DNA of 64,000 nucleotides from Virgisporangium ochraceum (GCF_016863655.1 NZ_BOPH01000061.1:1-64000); one strand, 5' to 3'. Shown: positions 16,205-25,793, counted from the stretch's first letter. Notes: a model not told the origin generated them from the sequence alone. Made by a program: numbers and translations.

Positions 16205-17988
16205 ACCATCTCGACCCCTCGTTCTGGGCCGTCGCCAACCGGCTGCTGGTGCGCAAGGCACTGGCCGAGTTCACCCACGAGCGGCTGCTGACACCGGTGC
16301 GCGTCGCCGGTCTCTACACAGTGGACAGTGACGACGGCTCGGTCCGGTACCGGTTCGGGGCCACCCGGCTGGCGCTCGACCACTGGGACGTCGACGCCGA
16401 CAGCATCACGCGGACCCGCGACGGCGCCGACCTGCCGGTCGACGCGCTCGACTTCTTCCTGGACCTGCGCGGGGCGCTCGGGCTGACCGACGAGATCCTG
16501 CCGGTGTACCTGGAGGAGATCGGGTCGACGCTGTCCTCGACGGCGTACAAGCTGTCGCGGCCGAACGTGGCGTCGTCGGCCCTGGTGTCGGCCGACTTCC
16601 AGGACATCGAGAGCGGGATGACCGAGGGCCATCCGTGTTTCGTCGCCAACAACGGGCGGCTGGGCTTCGGTCTCGACGACTACCTCCGGTACGCGCCGGA
16701 GGCGGCGCGGCCGGTCCGGCTGGTCTGGCTCGCGGCCCACCGCGACCACTCGACGTTCACCTGCACGACGGACCTCGACTACGAGGCGCTGGTGCGCCAG
16801 GAGTTCACGCCGTCGACGCTCGCGGCCTTCGGCGACATCGTGGACCTCGCGGATTACCACCTGTTCCCCGTGCACCCGTGGCAGTGGGACAACAGGATCT
16901 CGGTGACTTTCGCCGGTGAGGTGGCCGCGCGCCGGCTCGTGTACCTGGGCCCGTCGTCCGACGATTACCGGGCGCAGCAGTCGATCCGGACGTTCTTCAA
17001 CACCACGACGCCGTCGCGGCACTACGTGAAGACCGCGATCTCCGTGCTGAACATGGGGTTCGTCCGCGGGCTGTCGGCCGCGTACATGGAGGTGACGCCG
17101 GCCATCAACGACTGGCTCGCCGACCTCGTCGCCGCCGACGACGTCTTCAAGGCGACCCGGCTGACGCTGCTGCGCGAGCGCGCGGCGATCGGATACCACC
17201 ACCGGCACTACGAGGCGGCGACCGACCGGTACTCGCCGTACCGCAAGATGCTGGCGGCGCTGTGGCGCGAGAGCCCGGTGCCGTCCCTGGTGGACGGTGA
17301 GCGGCTGGCGACGATGGCGTCGCTGCTGCACGTGGACGCCGCCGGCGGCTCCTTCGCCGCGGCGCTGATCTCATCGAGCGGCCTCGCCCCGTCTTCGTGG
17401 CTGCGCCGGTACCTCGACGCGTACCTGGTGCCGCTGCTGCACGCGTTCTACGCGTACGACCTCGCGTTCATGCCCCACGGCGAGAACACGATCCTCGTGC
17501 TGCGCGACGGCGTGGTGGAGCGGGCGATCTTCAAGGACCTCGCCGAGGAGATCGTGGTGATGTCGGACTCACTGCCGCTGCCGCCCGCGTGCGAACGCGT
17601 CCGGGCCGCGGTGCCGGAGCACATGAAGCTCCTGTCGATCTTCACCGACGTGTTCGACTGCTTCTTCCGGTTCCTCAGCGCGATCCTGCACCGGCAGGGC
17701 GTGCTCGACCAGGACGCGTTCTGGCGGGTGGTGGCCGCATGCGCCCGCGACTACCGCGACAGCGTGCCGCACCTCGCCGACCGCTTCGAGCGGTACGACC
17801 TGTTCGCGCCGACGTTCGCGTTGTCGTGCCTGAACCGGCTGCAGCTACGCGACAACCGGCAGATGGTCGACCTGGCCGACCCGTCGGCGGCGCTGCAACT
17901 CGTGGGCGACCTGGAGAACCCGCTGGCCGGACTCGGCTCTCCTGGATCCGGCTCTCCTGGATCCGGCTCTACTGGATCCGGCGGGTGA
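16201..17988 (+). CDS. desD: Desferrioxamine synthetase DesD (NIS synthetase)
   Basis: This encodes 595 residues of the IucA/IucC NRPS-independent siderophore synthetase family, which joins and cyclises hydroxysuccinylcadaverine units using ATP. Recognisable parts are the STLSSTAYKLSRPN region, HPWQWDNRI, TTTPSRHYVKTAISVLNMG and HGENTILVLRDG. The C-terminus has an odd Gly/Ser/Pro tail encoded by three 15-base repeats, which also form the 3' end of the convergent gene. That tail is not a normal part of the family and is probably dispensable. Confidence 0.95.
   Translation: MNHLDPSFWAVANRLLVRKALAEFTHERLLTPVRVAGLYTVDSDDGSVRYRFGATRLALDHWDVDADSITRTRDGADLPVDALDFFLDLRGALGLTDEILPVYLEEIGSTLSSTAYKLSRPNVASSALVSADFQDIESGMTEGHPCFVANNGRLGFGLDDYLRYAPEAARPVRLVWLAAHRDHSTFTCTTDLDYEALVRQEFTPSTLAAFGDIVDLADYHLFPVHPWQWDNRISVTFAGEVAARRLVYLGPSSDDYRAQQSIRTFFNTTTPSRHYVKTAISVLNMGFVRGLSAAYMEVTPAINDWLADLVAADDVFKATRLTLLRERAAIGYHHRHYEAATDRYSPYRKMLAALWRESPVPSLVDGERLATMASLLHVDAAGGSFAAALISSSGLAPSSWLRRYLDAYLVPLLHAFYAYDLAFMPHGENTILVLRDGVVERAIFKDLAEEIVVMSDSLPLPPACERVRAAVPEHMKLLSIFTDVFDCFFRFLSAILHRQGVLDQDAFWRVVAACARDYRDSVPHLADRFERYDLFAPTFALSCLNRLQLRDNRQMVDLADPSAALQLVGDLENPLAGLGSPGSGSPGSGSTGSGG
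17935..17979. repeat. Three 15-bp tandem repeats shared by two convergent gene ends
   Basis: GGCTCTCCTGGATCC occurs twice and GGCTCTACTGGATCC once. On the plus strand they encode GSPGS-GSPGS-GSTGS of DesD. On the minus strand the C-to-A change in the third copy creates the TAG that stops the convergent membrane protein gene. Confidence 0.9.
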
Positions 17989-18700
17989 CGTCGGGGCTCA
18001 ACGGGTCGCGCGGCGCGGCCGGCGGCGGTGTGCCGTACGGGTCGTACCCGGACGGCGCGACCGGGCTACCGGGCGGCGGCCCCACCGGGCTCCCCGGCGC
18101 CGGCCCGAACGACGGCGGTCCGCTGTACGGCGCCCCGATCGGCGGGCTGTTCGGGTAGCTGGGCTGGCCGCCGAACGGCGGCGGGTCGAGCGGGCCGGGC
18201 TGCCCGCCGAAGGGCGGCGGTTCGGCGGGCTGGCCGAACTGGTGGGGCTGGCCGAAGCCCGGCTGGCCCGGCGGCGGACCGGGTGGTGACCCTGGCGGGA
18301 CGGCCGCGCGCGGGGTGCGGCTGATCCAGCGGTTCGGGCTCACCAGCGTCGCCAGCAGCGGGATCGACAGCGCCACCAGGATCGTGCCGGCACCGAAGCC
18401 GGCGTTGTCGATCTCCAGGATGTCGCTGGGCATCGTGTCGACGAACGAGGAGACGTCGCTGACCAGCCATAACCCGAGCAGCATGTAGGCGACGCCGACC
18501 AGGGCGGGCCCGAGTGGCGACAGCCGTGGCACCACGAGCACGGCGTACGCCGCCCCGGCGCCGACGAGGGCGAGGACGCCGAGCGCGTTGTCGCCCGTCC
18601 ACCCGTCTTCGATGCTCGTGCGACCGACCCCGAACCCGAACAGGACATACGCGACGATGCCGAGCACGGGACCGAGGACGACACTGACGAGGTGGCGCAT
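17969..18700 (-). CDS. Membrane protein with proline-rich C-terminal tail
   Basis: This encodes 243 residues. Four hydrophobic segments lie in roughly the first 135 residues (starting RHLVSVVLGPVLGIVAYVLF), with a PRLSPLGPALVGVAYMLLG segment in the middle. About 100 residues of Pro/Gly/Gln-rich, probably disordered tail follow. The head resembles that of the next gene upstream (same MRH start, LSP-x-GP motif and VDT-x-P motif), so the two are paralogues. The 3' end overlaps desD by 20 bases. The function is unknown. Confidence 0.7.
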   Translation of the reverse strand: MRHLVSVVLGPVLGIVAYVLFGFGVGRTSIEDGWTGDNALGVLALVGAGAAYAVLVVPRLSPLGPALVGVAYMLLGLWLVSDVSSFVDTMPSDILEIDNAGFGAGTILVALSIPLLATLVSPNRWISRTPRAAVPPGSPPGPPPGQPGFGQPHQFGQPAEPPPFGGQPGPLDPPPFGGQPSYPNSPPIGAPYSGPPSFGPAPGSPVGPPPGSPVAPSGYDPYGTPPPAAPRDPLSPDVTRRIQ

Positions 18701-18798
18701 GCTGCACCTCCGGATCGATGCGCTACTGCCGACGACGCTACAACGAGCGGCGCCGTCATGGTCCCGTCCGGACGGGTATGCCTACTTCCCGACGCCGA

Positions 18799-20616
18799 TC
18801 AGCCGTTGTCCTGCGGCGGGCGGGGCGGCGCCGCCCACGGTGAGGTGGCGGGCGGATCGGCGGGACGCTCGTCGCCGGCGTCGGTGGTGGGCGGCTGGCC
18901 GGGGAGGCGCTGGGTGGCGTCCGAGGTGGTCTCGGGCTGGCCGGGTTGTGCGGGCTGGCCGGGTTGTGCGGGCTGGCCGGGTTGTGCGGGCTGGCCGGGT
19001 TGTGCGGGCTGGCCGGTCAGCGGGGTTGGCGGGGCCGGTGGACGCTGGGCCAGCGGGTTGACGGGCCGCGGCCGCGGCGGGACGCTCGGCGGCGGGCTGA
19101 CGGGCCGCTGCGGCGCCAGCGGGTTGACCGGCCGCTGCGGAGGCTGACCCTGGCTCGGCACGACGGGCTGGCCGGGCTGGCCGGGCACGACGGGCTGGCC
19201 CGGCGCGACCGGTGGATCGGGCTGGCTCGACGGCCAGGACAGGGTGTCGGGCGCGTCCGGCGCGTTGGCCGCCGACGGGTCGGGGCGGTCCTGGGCCGCC
19301 CCGCTCGTGGGCCCGGTAGCCGGCCCGGTGGTCGGTTCTGCGGGGTCCGGCTGGCGGGCCGGGGGAGTGGGCCGGGTCTGCTCGGCGGACGGCGGTACCT
19401 GCGGCGGCGCCGACGGAGGCACGGGCTGGGTCAGGTCGGTCGACGGGGTCTCCGGCGGCACCTGGAACGTCGGCTGGATCGTCGGGCGGTCGGACGGACC
19501 GGCGTTCGGCCAGCTGTCGAGCGGCCAGCCCTCGGTGGGCGCGGCGTGCCGTGGACCGGGGATCACCGGGGTGGGCGGTGGGGTCCGGCCGGCCGCCGGG
19601 GTGGAGCCGTTCGGAGGCACGCCCGGGCCCGGGTCCGAGGCAGGCGACGTGAGAGGCGGTGCGGTCGGGAAAACAGGCGGCGACGCGGGCGGCACGATCG
19701 GCGGGAGAGGCTGCGCCGCCGGCCCAACCGCAGGCGGCGCGGTCGGCGAGACAGGCGGCGATGCCGGCCCAGCCTCGGGCTCCGATGCCGGCCCCGATGC
19801 CGGCCCCGATATTGGCCCGGCCGCCGGGTCGGTGCCGGTGTCCCCCGGGCGCTTCGGTGGGGTGCGGCGGGGGAGGTCCTCGGGGGTTCCCGGGGTCAGC
19901 CCGGCGTACATCGCCTCGCGGGTGAGGGTCGAGCCCTCACCCGGCTGGGGGTAGGGGCTCACCGTCGACGGCCAGAGGGGGCCCTCGCCCAGCGCCGGCG
20001 GCGGGGAGCCCGCCGCCTCGTTCGGGGTGTAGACGGCGGCGGTGGTGGGCATGCCGGCCGGGCTGTAGGCGCCGGCGCCCGCCGGTGCGGGCGAGTCTGA
20101 CACCGGCAGCACGCCCGTGGTGCCGGGCCCGGACGCGGGAGAACCCGAAACCGGGGCACCGGCACCGGCACCGGCACCGGCAGCGGGAGCGGCCGCCGGC
20201 CAGCGCTGCCACCTCCGCCGGCTCAGGGCGGCGACCACGAGGATCGCACCGGCCAGGGCGATCGTCCCGTTCGTGAACGGGGGGACCGTGTCGATCGGGT
20301 AGCCGTTGATCTCGAACTGGGGCAGCGTGTCGACCACCCACATCGGCTCGCGGACCGCGTACCCGTACACGCCCAGGTACAGCACCCCGGCGACCAGCGG
20401 GCCGACGGGCGACAGGCGCAGGGCGACGATCAGCCCGATGAGCAGGCCGGCGCCCAGCACCAGGGCCAGCGGCCCCAGCACGTCGCCGGTGTAGATGTCG
20501 TCGGCCGTGCTCCAGCGGTCGTAGGTCCGCTGCATGCGGGGTTGTCCCGCGGCGATCAGCACCCAGGCGAGGGGCGCTACCACGAGACCGGCCAACAAGC
20601 TGCCGAAATGGCGCAT
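18799..20616 (-). CDS. Paralogous membrane protein with very long proline-rich tail
   Basis: This encodes 605 residues. A four-helix head of about 150 residues (starting MRHFGSLLAGLVVAPLAWV) shares LRLSPVGPLV and VDTLPQF patterns with the neighbouring 243-residue protein. The remaining 450 residues are Pro/Ala/Gly/Gln/Thr-rich with repeats such as QPAQPG and ASGPASEP, surely disordered. I start at the ATG at 20616 because upstream residues overlap the divergent gene. The tail may be cytoplasmic or cell-wall spanning, since topology is not certain. I know no function. Confidence 0.7.
   Translation of the reverse strand: MRHFGSLLAGLVVAPLAWVLIAAGQPRMQRTYDRWSTADDIYTGDVLGPLALVLGAGLLIGLIVALRLSPVGPLVAGVLYLGVYGYAVREPMWVVDTLPQFEINGYPIDTVPPFTNGTIALAGAILVVAALSRRRWQRWPAAAPAAGAGAGAGAPVSGSPASGPGTTGVLPVSDSPAPAGAGAYSPAGMPTTAAVYTPNEAAGSPPPALGEGPLWPSTVSPYPQPGEGSTLTREAMYAGLTPGTPEDLPRRTPPKRPGDTGTDPAAGPISGPASGPASEPEAGPASPPVSPTAPPAVGPAAQPLPPIVPPASPPVFPTAPPLTSPASDPGPGVPPNGSTPAAGRTPPPTPVIPGPRHAAPTEGWPLDSWPNAGPSDRPTIQPTFQVPPETPSTDLTQPVPPSAPPQVPPSAEQTRPTPPARQPDPAEPTTGPATGPTSGAAQDRPDPSAANAPDAPDTLSWPSSQPDPPVAPGQPVVPGQPGQPVVPSQGQPPQRPVNPLAPQRPVSPPPSVPPRPRPVNPLAQRPPAPPTPLTGQPAQPGQPAQPGQPAQPGQPAQPGQPETTSDATQRLPGQPPTTDAGDERPADPPATSPWAAPPRPPQDNG
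18933..19016. repeat. 18-bp tandem repeat in the proline-rich tail gene
   Basis: The unit CGGGCTGGCCGGGTTGTG occurs four times without change and a fifth time for 12 bases. It encodes repeated QPAQPG on the minus strand. Perfect identity suggests recent slippage expansion, so copy number probably varies between strains. Confidence 0.9.
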
Positions 20617-20671
20617 GTCAGCAAAGTACCGTCCCGGGTCACCCGGGGTCCGCCCGGGCAGAATGACATCC

Positions 20672-22615
20672 ATGACCGCTGGTGACGTGCTGTGGACCCC
20701 GCCCGCCGACGTACGGGACACCACCCGGATCGGCCATTACCTGCGCTGGCTGCGGTCGGAGCGCGACCGTGACTTCACCCGGTCCGGGTACGAGGAGCTA
20801 TGGCAGTGGTCGGTGCGCGAGCCGGCCGAGTTCTGGCGGACGATCTGGGACTACTTCGAGATCGCCGCCGCCACCCCGCCGGAGACGACCATCGACCGCG
20901 TCGCGATGCCCGGTGCGCGGTGGTTCCCCGGCGCCACGCTGAACTACGCCGAGCACGTGCTGCGCGCACCCGGCCGGGCCGACGACGACGTGATCGTCAG
21001 CGCCTACTCGCAGACCCGCGAGCCGGTCCACCTGACGAAGGCCGAGCTCACCGAGCGGGTGCGGCGGGCGCGCGGCGCCCTGCGGCGGCTGGGCGTCAGG
21101 AAGGGCGACCGGGTCGCCGCATACGCGCCGAACATTCCCGAGACGTACGTGCTGCTGCTCGCCACCGCCAGCCTCGGCGCGGTGTTCAGCAGCTGCGCGC
21201 CGGAGTTCGGGCTGCGCAGCGTGGTCGACCGGTGGCTGCAGATCGAGCCGACCGTGCTGCTCGCCGTCGACGGCTACCGCTACGGCCCCCGGGAGATCGA
21301 CCGCCGGGAGGAGGTCGCGGCCATCCGCGACGCGCTGCCCAGCCTCGCACACGTCATTACGCTGAAATACGCCGAAAAATCGGATGAGAACGAGCTCACC
21401 CAGCCCACCGATGAGCCGCTCACGTTCGAACAGGTCCCGTTCGACCACCCGCTCTACGTCCTCTACTCCTCCGGCACCACCGGCCTGCCGAAGCCGATCG
21501 TCCACGGCCACGGCGGCATCCTGCTCGAGCACGTGAAGATGCTGGCCCTGCACCACGACCTCGGCCCCGACGACAGGTTCTTCTGGTTCAGCACCACCGG
21601 CTGGATGATGTGGAACTACCTCGCGTCGGCGCCGGCGGTCGGCGCCGGCATCGTGATGTTCGACGGCGACCCCGCGTACCCCGGCCTCGACGCCCTGTGG
21701 ACGCTGGCCGAGGAAGCGGGGATCACCTACTTCGGCACCTCGGCCCCGTTCCTCCTCGCCTGCCGGAAGAACAACGTGAAACCGGGCAACCTGGAGAAGA
21801 TCAGAGGCCTCGGCTCCACCGGCGCGCCGCTGCCGCCCGAGGGCTTCGAGTGGGTCTACGAGAACGTGAACCCGGACCTCGTCCTGTCCAGCGCCAGCGG
21901 CGGCACCGACGTGTGCACGGCGTTCGTCGGCGGGGTACCGCTGCTGCCGGTCTACTCGGGTGAGATCACCTGCCGCGCGCTGGGCGCGGCCGTCGACTCG
22001 TTCCGGCCCGACGGCACCTCGGCGCCGACCGGCGAGCTCGGCGAACTGGTGATCACCGCGCCGATGCCGAGCATGCCGGTCGGCTTCTGGAACGACACCG
22101 ACGGCAGCCGCTACCGCGAGGCCTACTTCGACACGTTCCCCGGCGTGTGGCGGCACGGCGACTGGCTCACGATCACCGAGCGCGGCACGCTCGTGATCAC
22201 CGGCCGGTCCGACGCGACGCTCAACCGGGGCGGCGTGCGCCTGGGCACGTCGGAGTTCTACTCGGTGGTCGAGGGCTTCGCGGAGGTCGCCGACTCGCTG
22301 GTCGTGCACCTCGAGGACCCGGAGGGCGGCCCCGGCGAGCTGATCCTGTTCGTGGTGCCGGCGCCCGGCGCGGCCGTCGACGACGCGCTCGTCACGCGGA
22401 TCGCCAAGGAGCTGCGCGGCGGCCTGTCGCCACGCCACGTTCCCGACTCCGTCCACAGCGTCACCGCCGTGCCCCGCACGTTGAGCGGCAAGAAGCTGGA
22501 GGTGCCGGTCAAGCGCATCCTCACCGGCACGCCCGCCGACCAGGCCGCCGCGAAGGGCGCCCTGGTCAACCCGGAGTCGCTGTCGGAGTACGAGTCGCTC
22601 GTCAGGAGAGCGTGA
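20672..22615 (+). CDS. Acetoacetyl-CoA synthetase
   Basis: This encodes 647 residues of the ANL adenylating superfamily. The N-terminal cap RDTTRIGHYLRWLR and the ATP loop YSSGTTGLPKPIVHG match acetoacetate-CoA ligase. FFWFSTTGWMMWN and the C-terminal lysine in SGKKLEVPVKRIL also match. It activates acetoacetate to acetoacetyl-CoA in the cytoplasm. An in-frame ATG at 20663 three codons earlier is an equally possible start. The 3' end overlaps the convergent TIGR03089 gene by 14 bases. Confidence 0.9.
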   Translation: MTAGDVLWTPPADVRDTTRIGHYLRWLRSERDRDFTRSGYEELWQWSVREPAEFWRTIWDYFEIAAATPPETTIDRVAMPGARWFPGATLNYAEHVLRAPGRADDDVIVSAYSQTREPVHLTKAELTERVRRARGALRRLGVRKGDRVAAYAPNIPETYVLLLATASLGAVFSSCAPEFGLRSVVDRWLQIEPTVLLAVDGYRYGPREIDRREEVAAIRDALPSLAHVITLKYAEKSDENELTQPTDEPLTFEQVPFDHPLYVLYSSGTTGLPKPIVHGHGGILLEHVKMLALHHDLGPDDRFFWFSTTGWMMWNYLASAPAVGAGIVMFDGDPAYPGLDALWTLAEEAGITYFGTSAPFLLACRKNNVKPGNLEKIRGLGSTGAPLPPEGFEWVYENVNPDLVLSSASGGTDVCTAFVGGVPLLPVYSGEITCRALGAAVDSFRPDGTSAPTGELGELVITAPMPSMPVGFWNDTDGSRYREAYFDTFPGVWRHGDWLTITERGTLVITGRSDATLNRGGVRLGTSEFYSVVEGFAEVADSLVVHLEDPEGGPGELILFVVPAPGAAVDDALVTRIAKELRGGLSPRHVPDSVHSVTAVPRTLSGKKLEVPVKRILTGTPADQAAAKGALVNPESLSEYESLVRRA

Positions 22616-23282
22616 GGCCGGCCCGCTCGGTCTCCGCGCGCCGCCGCAGCGTCGTCGCGTCGACGTCCTTGCAGAGGACGATCGAAGCGGACGCGGTGAG
22701 CGGCGCGAGCAGCCAGTCGACCGGGTCGGGATAGGTGGTGACGTCGACGAGCACCCGCCCGTTCGCGGGGATCCCGAGCTCCTTCGCGCGGGCGGTGGCC
22801 CGGTCGAGCACCGCGGCGTGGGTCTCCCCGAAGTACGCGGGGTCCGCCGGCGGCCCGGTGCGGAAGTGGTCGCCGTGCGGCCGGACCTCGCTGATGTAGT
22901 CGAGCCAGCCGTCCGGCAGTTCGCCGCGGTACGGCATGCCCATCGCGGCCAGCCCGAGGAAGAACCGGTCGGTGGCCGACGACTCGACGGGTGCGGACGC
23001 GAACGCCACGTCACCGTCGGACTCGACCGACAGACCGGCGGCCCAGCAGCCCACCAGGATGGCGGCGGTCTGCCAGTGCGGGGTCACCGCGACCAGCGCG
23101 GCGTCGCCCGGGCCGAGGCCGCAGCCGTCGACCAGCAGATTGGCGGTCTTCGACACCCAGTTGGCGAACGTGTTGCCGCTCAGTTCCACCCACTCGCCCG
23201 TGCCGTCGTCGTAGAACGTCAGCAGCGGGCGGGCCGGGTCGGCCGCGGCGGTGCGGGCGGCGAGGTCTCCAAGATTCGTCAC
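22602..23282 (-). CDS. TIGR03089 family protein (truncated AMP-binding-like)
   Basis: This encodes 226 residues resembling the first part of an AMP-binding enzyme (RPLLTFYDDGTGEWVELSG, then FANWVSKTANLL) but lacking the ATP loop and the C-terminal catalytic lysine. This is the pattern of the actinobacterial TIGR03089 proteins, whose function is unknown. The GTG at 23282 has GGAG five bases upstream. It lies tail to tail with the acetoacetyl-CoA synthetase gene. Confidence 0.82.
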   Translation of the reverse strand: MTNLGDLAARTAAADPARPLLTFYDDGTGEWVELSGNTFANWVSKTANLLVDGCGLGPGDAALVAVTPHWQTAAILVGCWAAGLSVESDGDVAFASAPVESSATDRFFLGLAAMGMPYRGELPDGWLDYISEVRPHGDHFRTGPPADPAYFGETHAAVLDRATARAKELGIPANGRVLVDVTTYPDPVDWLLAPLTASASIVLCKDVDATTLRRRAETERAGLTLS

Positions 23283-23338
23283 GGCATCTCCAAATGCGGT
23301 GGCATGCGTTAGCCCACCCGGAGGGGTGGTGATCGAGC

Positions 23339-25603
23339 GTGCCGCAACCGCGACGATATCGGCCGGTCCGGCGAAAGCTGTGGGCGGCCGCCGCGGCGCT
23401 CGGTGTGCTCCTGTCGCTGCTGCTCCTTCCCGACCACCGCCGCGACGACGTCGGCGGCGTCGACCCGGCGCCGCTCGGCCCGGCCGTGCCAGCCGGCCGG
23501 TCGCCGTCGGCCGAGGCGTCGCCGCCGGGCTCCGCGGCACCCGTGTCGGTGGCGCCCGCGGAGTCGGTGACCCCGACCGGCACGGCCGTCGCCGGCCGGC
23601 CCGGTGCCGCCGAGCGGGGCCGGCCCGGTGCCGACCCGCGCTTCCGCCCGGCCGGCCCCGCGACGCCCGGCGCGGTGACGCCCGAGGTGGCCCACCTGCG
23701 GCTCGGCGGTCCCGACGCGCCCGCCGACGGGGTGCAGGTGCGGGCCGGGGTTCCGCGCGGCCTGCCGCTCGCCGCCGGGGCCGGCGGCCTGCGGGGTGAC
23801 CGCGACACCCGCACGCTCGGGGCGCGGCAGACCGACACGCAGGTGTTCAGCGCGGTGGGCGTCACCTGGGTGGGTGACCCGTCGGCCCGGGTCAGCGTGG
23901 CCGTGCGGTCGCGGGTCCCGTCGAAGGGGTGGACCGGGTGGCGCGCGGTGGGCGCCGCGAGCGCGGACCGCGACCCCGACGCGCGCCCGGAGGACCGCGG
24001 CCCCGCGCAGCCGCCGGCCGGGACCGGCGGTCCGCCGGCCGGGAGCGGCGCCGACCGGGCGGAGACGGCGCCGACCTGGCGCAACGCGGCCGACCTCGTG
24101 TGGCTCGGCGCCGCCGACGCGATCGAGGTGCAGGTGAGCGCCGAGGTCCGGGCCGGGATCGCCGACGTCGTCGTGGACCTCATCGACCCGCGCACCGCGC
24201 CCGCCGACGCCACGGCCGGCGTGCCCGCGACCGCGCCGACCCCGGGAACGGGCCGGGTGCCGATGCCACCGATCGCCCGCCGCGCCGACTGGGGCGCCGA
24301 CGAGCGCCTCATGGACTGGACGCCCGCCTACTCCCGCCCGGTGCAGGCCGTCGCCCTGCACCACACCGCGACCGCCACCGACTACCAACCGGTCGACGTG
24401 CCGCGGATGCTGCGGGCGCTCTACTACTTCCAGGCGGTGTCGCGCGGCTGGGGCGACCTCGGCTACCCGGTGCTCGTCGACCGGTTCGGGCGGCTCTGGG
24501 AGGGGCGGTACGGCGGGCTGGCCCGGCCGGTGGTCGGCGCGCACGCGAGCGGCTTCAACCGGGTTGCGACGGGCGTCGCACTTCTCGGCGACTTCGACCG
24601 CACCGCGGTGCCGCCGGCGGCCGTGGAGGCGGCCGGTCGCTACGCCGGCTGGAAGCTGTCGCTCGCGCCGACGGCGGTGCACCCGTGGAGCAGCGTCAAG
24701 GTGACCAGCGAGGGCGGCGCGTCGCGGTTCCGTGCCGGCACCGCGGTCACCCTGCCCCGGGTGTTCCCGCACCGGCAGACCGGTGACACCGACAGCCCGG
24801 GCGACCGGGGCACGGCCGCCCTCGGCGCGGTGCGTGACGCCGCCCGGCGGTACCTGGGAGACCGGGTCGAGCCGTCGACCCCGCGGCAGCGGCTCGCCAC
24901 GTGGCGGCCGTCGGACGCGACGTGGCGGGCGCAGGGCTCCGCCGGTCCCCTCCTGTTGGGATCGGTGGGTGACGTTCCGGTGGCGGCCGACTTCGACGGC
25001 GACGGCAGCGGCGACCCCGGTACCTGGACGCCCGCGACCGGCCGGTGGCGGATCGCGAACTCCGGCGGCGGCACCGTCGAGGAGTACTCGCTCGGCCATC
25101 CCGGTGACCGCCCGGTACCGGCCGACTACAACGGCGACGGACGCGCCGAACCGGCGGTGTGGCGGGAATCCGACGGAACCTGGTGGGTCGGTGTCGGTCC
25201 GCCGACGCAGTGGGGCGTGCCCGGTGACGTTCCGGTGCCGGGCGACTACGACGGCGACGGACGCGCCGACATCGCCGTGTACCGGCCGGTCGAGGGGAAC
25301 TGGCACATCCGCGGCGGACGCACCGTCCGGTTGGGGGAAGCGAACTTCCTTCCGGTGCCGGCCGACTACGACGGCGACGGAAGCGTCGACCCGGCCGCGT
25401 GGTCCCCGGTGACCGGACGATGGTTCCTACCCGGACGGTTGCCCGCGAAGTACGGCGAACCGGGCGACACGCCCGTTCCGGCACAGTACGACGGCGATGG
25501 TCGGGCCGATCAGGCCGTCTGGCGCACCGGGGAATGGACCATCCGTAGGCACGGATCCGTCCGCTTCGGCCAACCGGGTGACGTTCCCATTGTGCTGTCC
25601 TGA
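23339..25603 (+). CDS. Secreted PGRP/N-acetylmuramoyl-L-alanine amidase-like protein with FG-GAP-like repeats
   Basis: This encodes 754 residues. A basic N-terminus and hydrophobic stretch (KLWAAAAALGVLLSLLLLP) act as signal or anchor, followed by a long Pro/Ala/Gly-rich linker. The peptidoglycan-recognition/amidase_2 domain starts near residue 315 (IARRADWGADE, ALHHTAT with the zinc-ligand His, GVALLGDF). After it come five repeats of a DYDGDGRAD-type Ca-binding loop (for example DVPVPGDYDGDGRADIAVYRP), like FG-GAP/VCBS propeller blades. It probably acts on or binds cell wall outside the membrane. Catalytic activity is not certain. The GTG start has only a distant GGAGGGG. Confidence 0.85.
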   Translation: MPQPRRYRPVRRKLWAAAAALGVLLSLLLLPDHRRDDVGGVDPAPLGPAVPAGRSPSAEASPPGSAAPVSVAPAESVTPTGTAVAGRPGAAERGRPGADPRFRPAGPATPGAVTPEVAHLRLGGPDAPADGVQVRAGVPRGLPLAAGAGGLRGDRDTRTLGARQTDTQVFSAVGVTWVGDPSARVSVAVRSRVPSKGWTGWRAVGAASADRDPDARPEDRGPAQPPAGTGGPPAGSGADRAETAPTWRNAADLVWLGAADAIEVQVSAEVRAGIADVVVDLIDPRTAPADATAGVPATAPTPGTGRVPMPPIARRADWGADERLMDWTPAYSRPVQAVALHHTATATDYQPVDVPRMLRALYYFQAVSRGWGDLGYPVLVDRFGRLWEGRYGGLARPVVGAHASGFNRVATGVALLGDFDRTAVPPAAVEAAGRYAGWKLSLAPTAVHPWSSVKVTSEGGASRFRAGTAVTLPRVFPHRQTGDTDSPGDRGTAALGAVRDAARRYLGDRVEPSTPRQRLATWRPSDATWRAQGSAGPLLLGSVGDVPVAADFDGDGSGDPGTWTPATGRWRIANSGGGTVEEYSLGHPGDRPVPADYNGDGRAEPAVWRESDGTWWVGVGPPTQWGVPGDVPVPGDYDGDGRADIAVYRPVEGNWHIRGGRTVRLGEANFLPVPADYDGDGSVDPAAWSPVTGRWFLPGRLPAKYGEPGDTPVPAQYDGDGRADQAVWRTGEWTIRRHGSVRFGQPGDVPIVLS

Positions 25604-25736
25604 ATATTGCCTCAATCGACGCGCCACGGTCGGTGTGGTGGTGCGCGGTCGGCGTAGTGTTGGCGTACGGGACAGTGACGTAAGGTGCTGTAACTAACTG
25701 TTCCGCCGCCCACCCCGGGCGGACGAGTACCTGGTC

Positions 25737-25778
25737 CGGAACAACGAGTGCGGAACAACCAGTGCGGAACAACCAGTG
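25737..25778. repeat. Three 14-bp tandem repeats before the glycosyltransferase gene
   Basis: CGGAACAACGAGTG is followed by two copies of CGGAACAACCAGTG, ending at the CGGAGGAG that serves as Shine-Dalgarno for the next gene. The repeat occupies the leader immediately upstream of the ribosome binding site. I see no inverted symmetry, so slippage or a short protein-binding array are both possible. Confidence 0.85.
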
Positions 25779-25793
25779 CGGAGGAGCCGTCAC

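Noticed and set aside
17935..19016. CRISPR array
   Set aside because: The repeats are contiguous, in coding sequence and without spacers. They are slippage repeats in low-complexity proteins.
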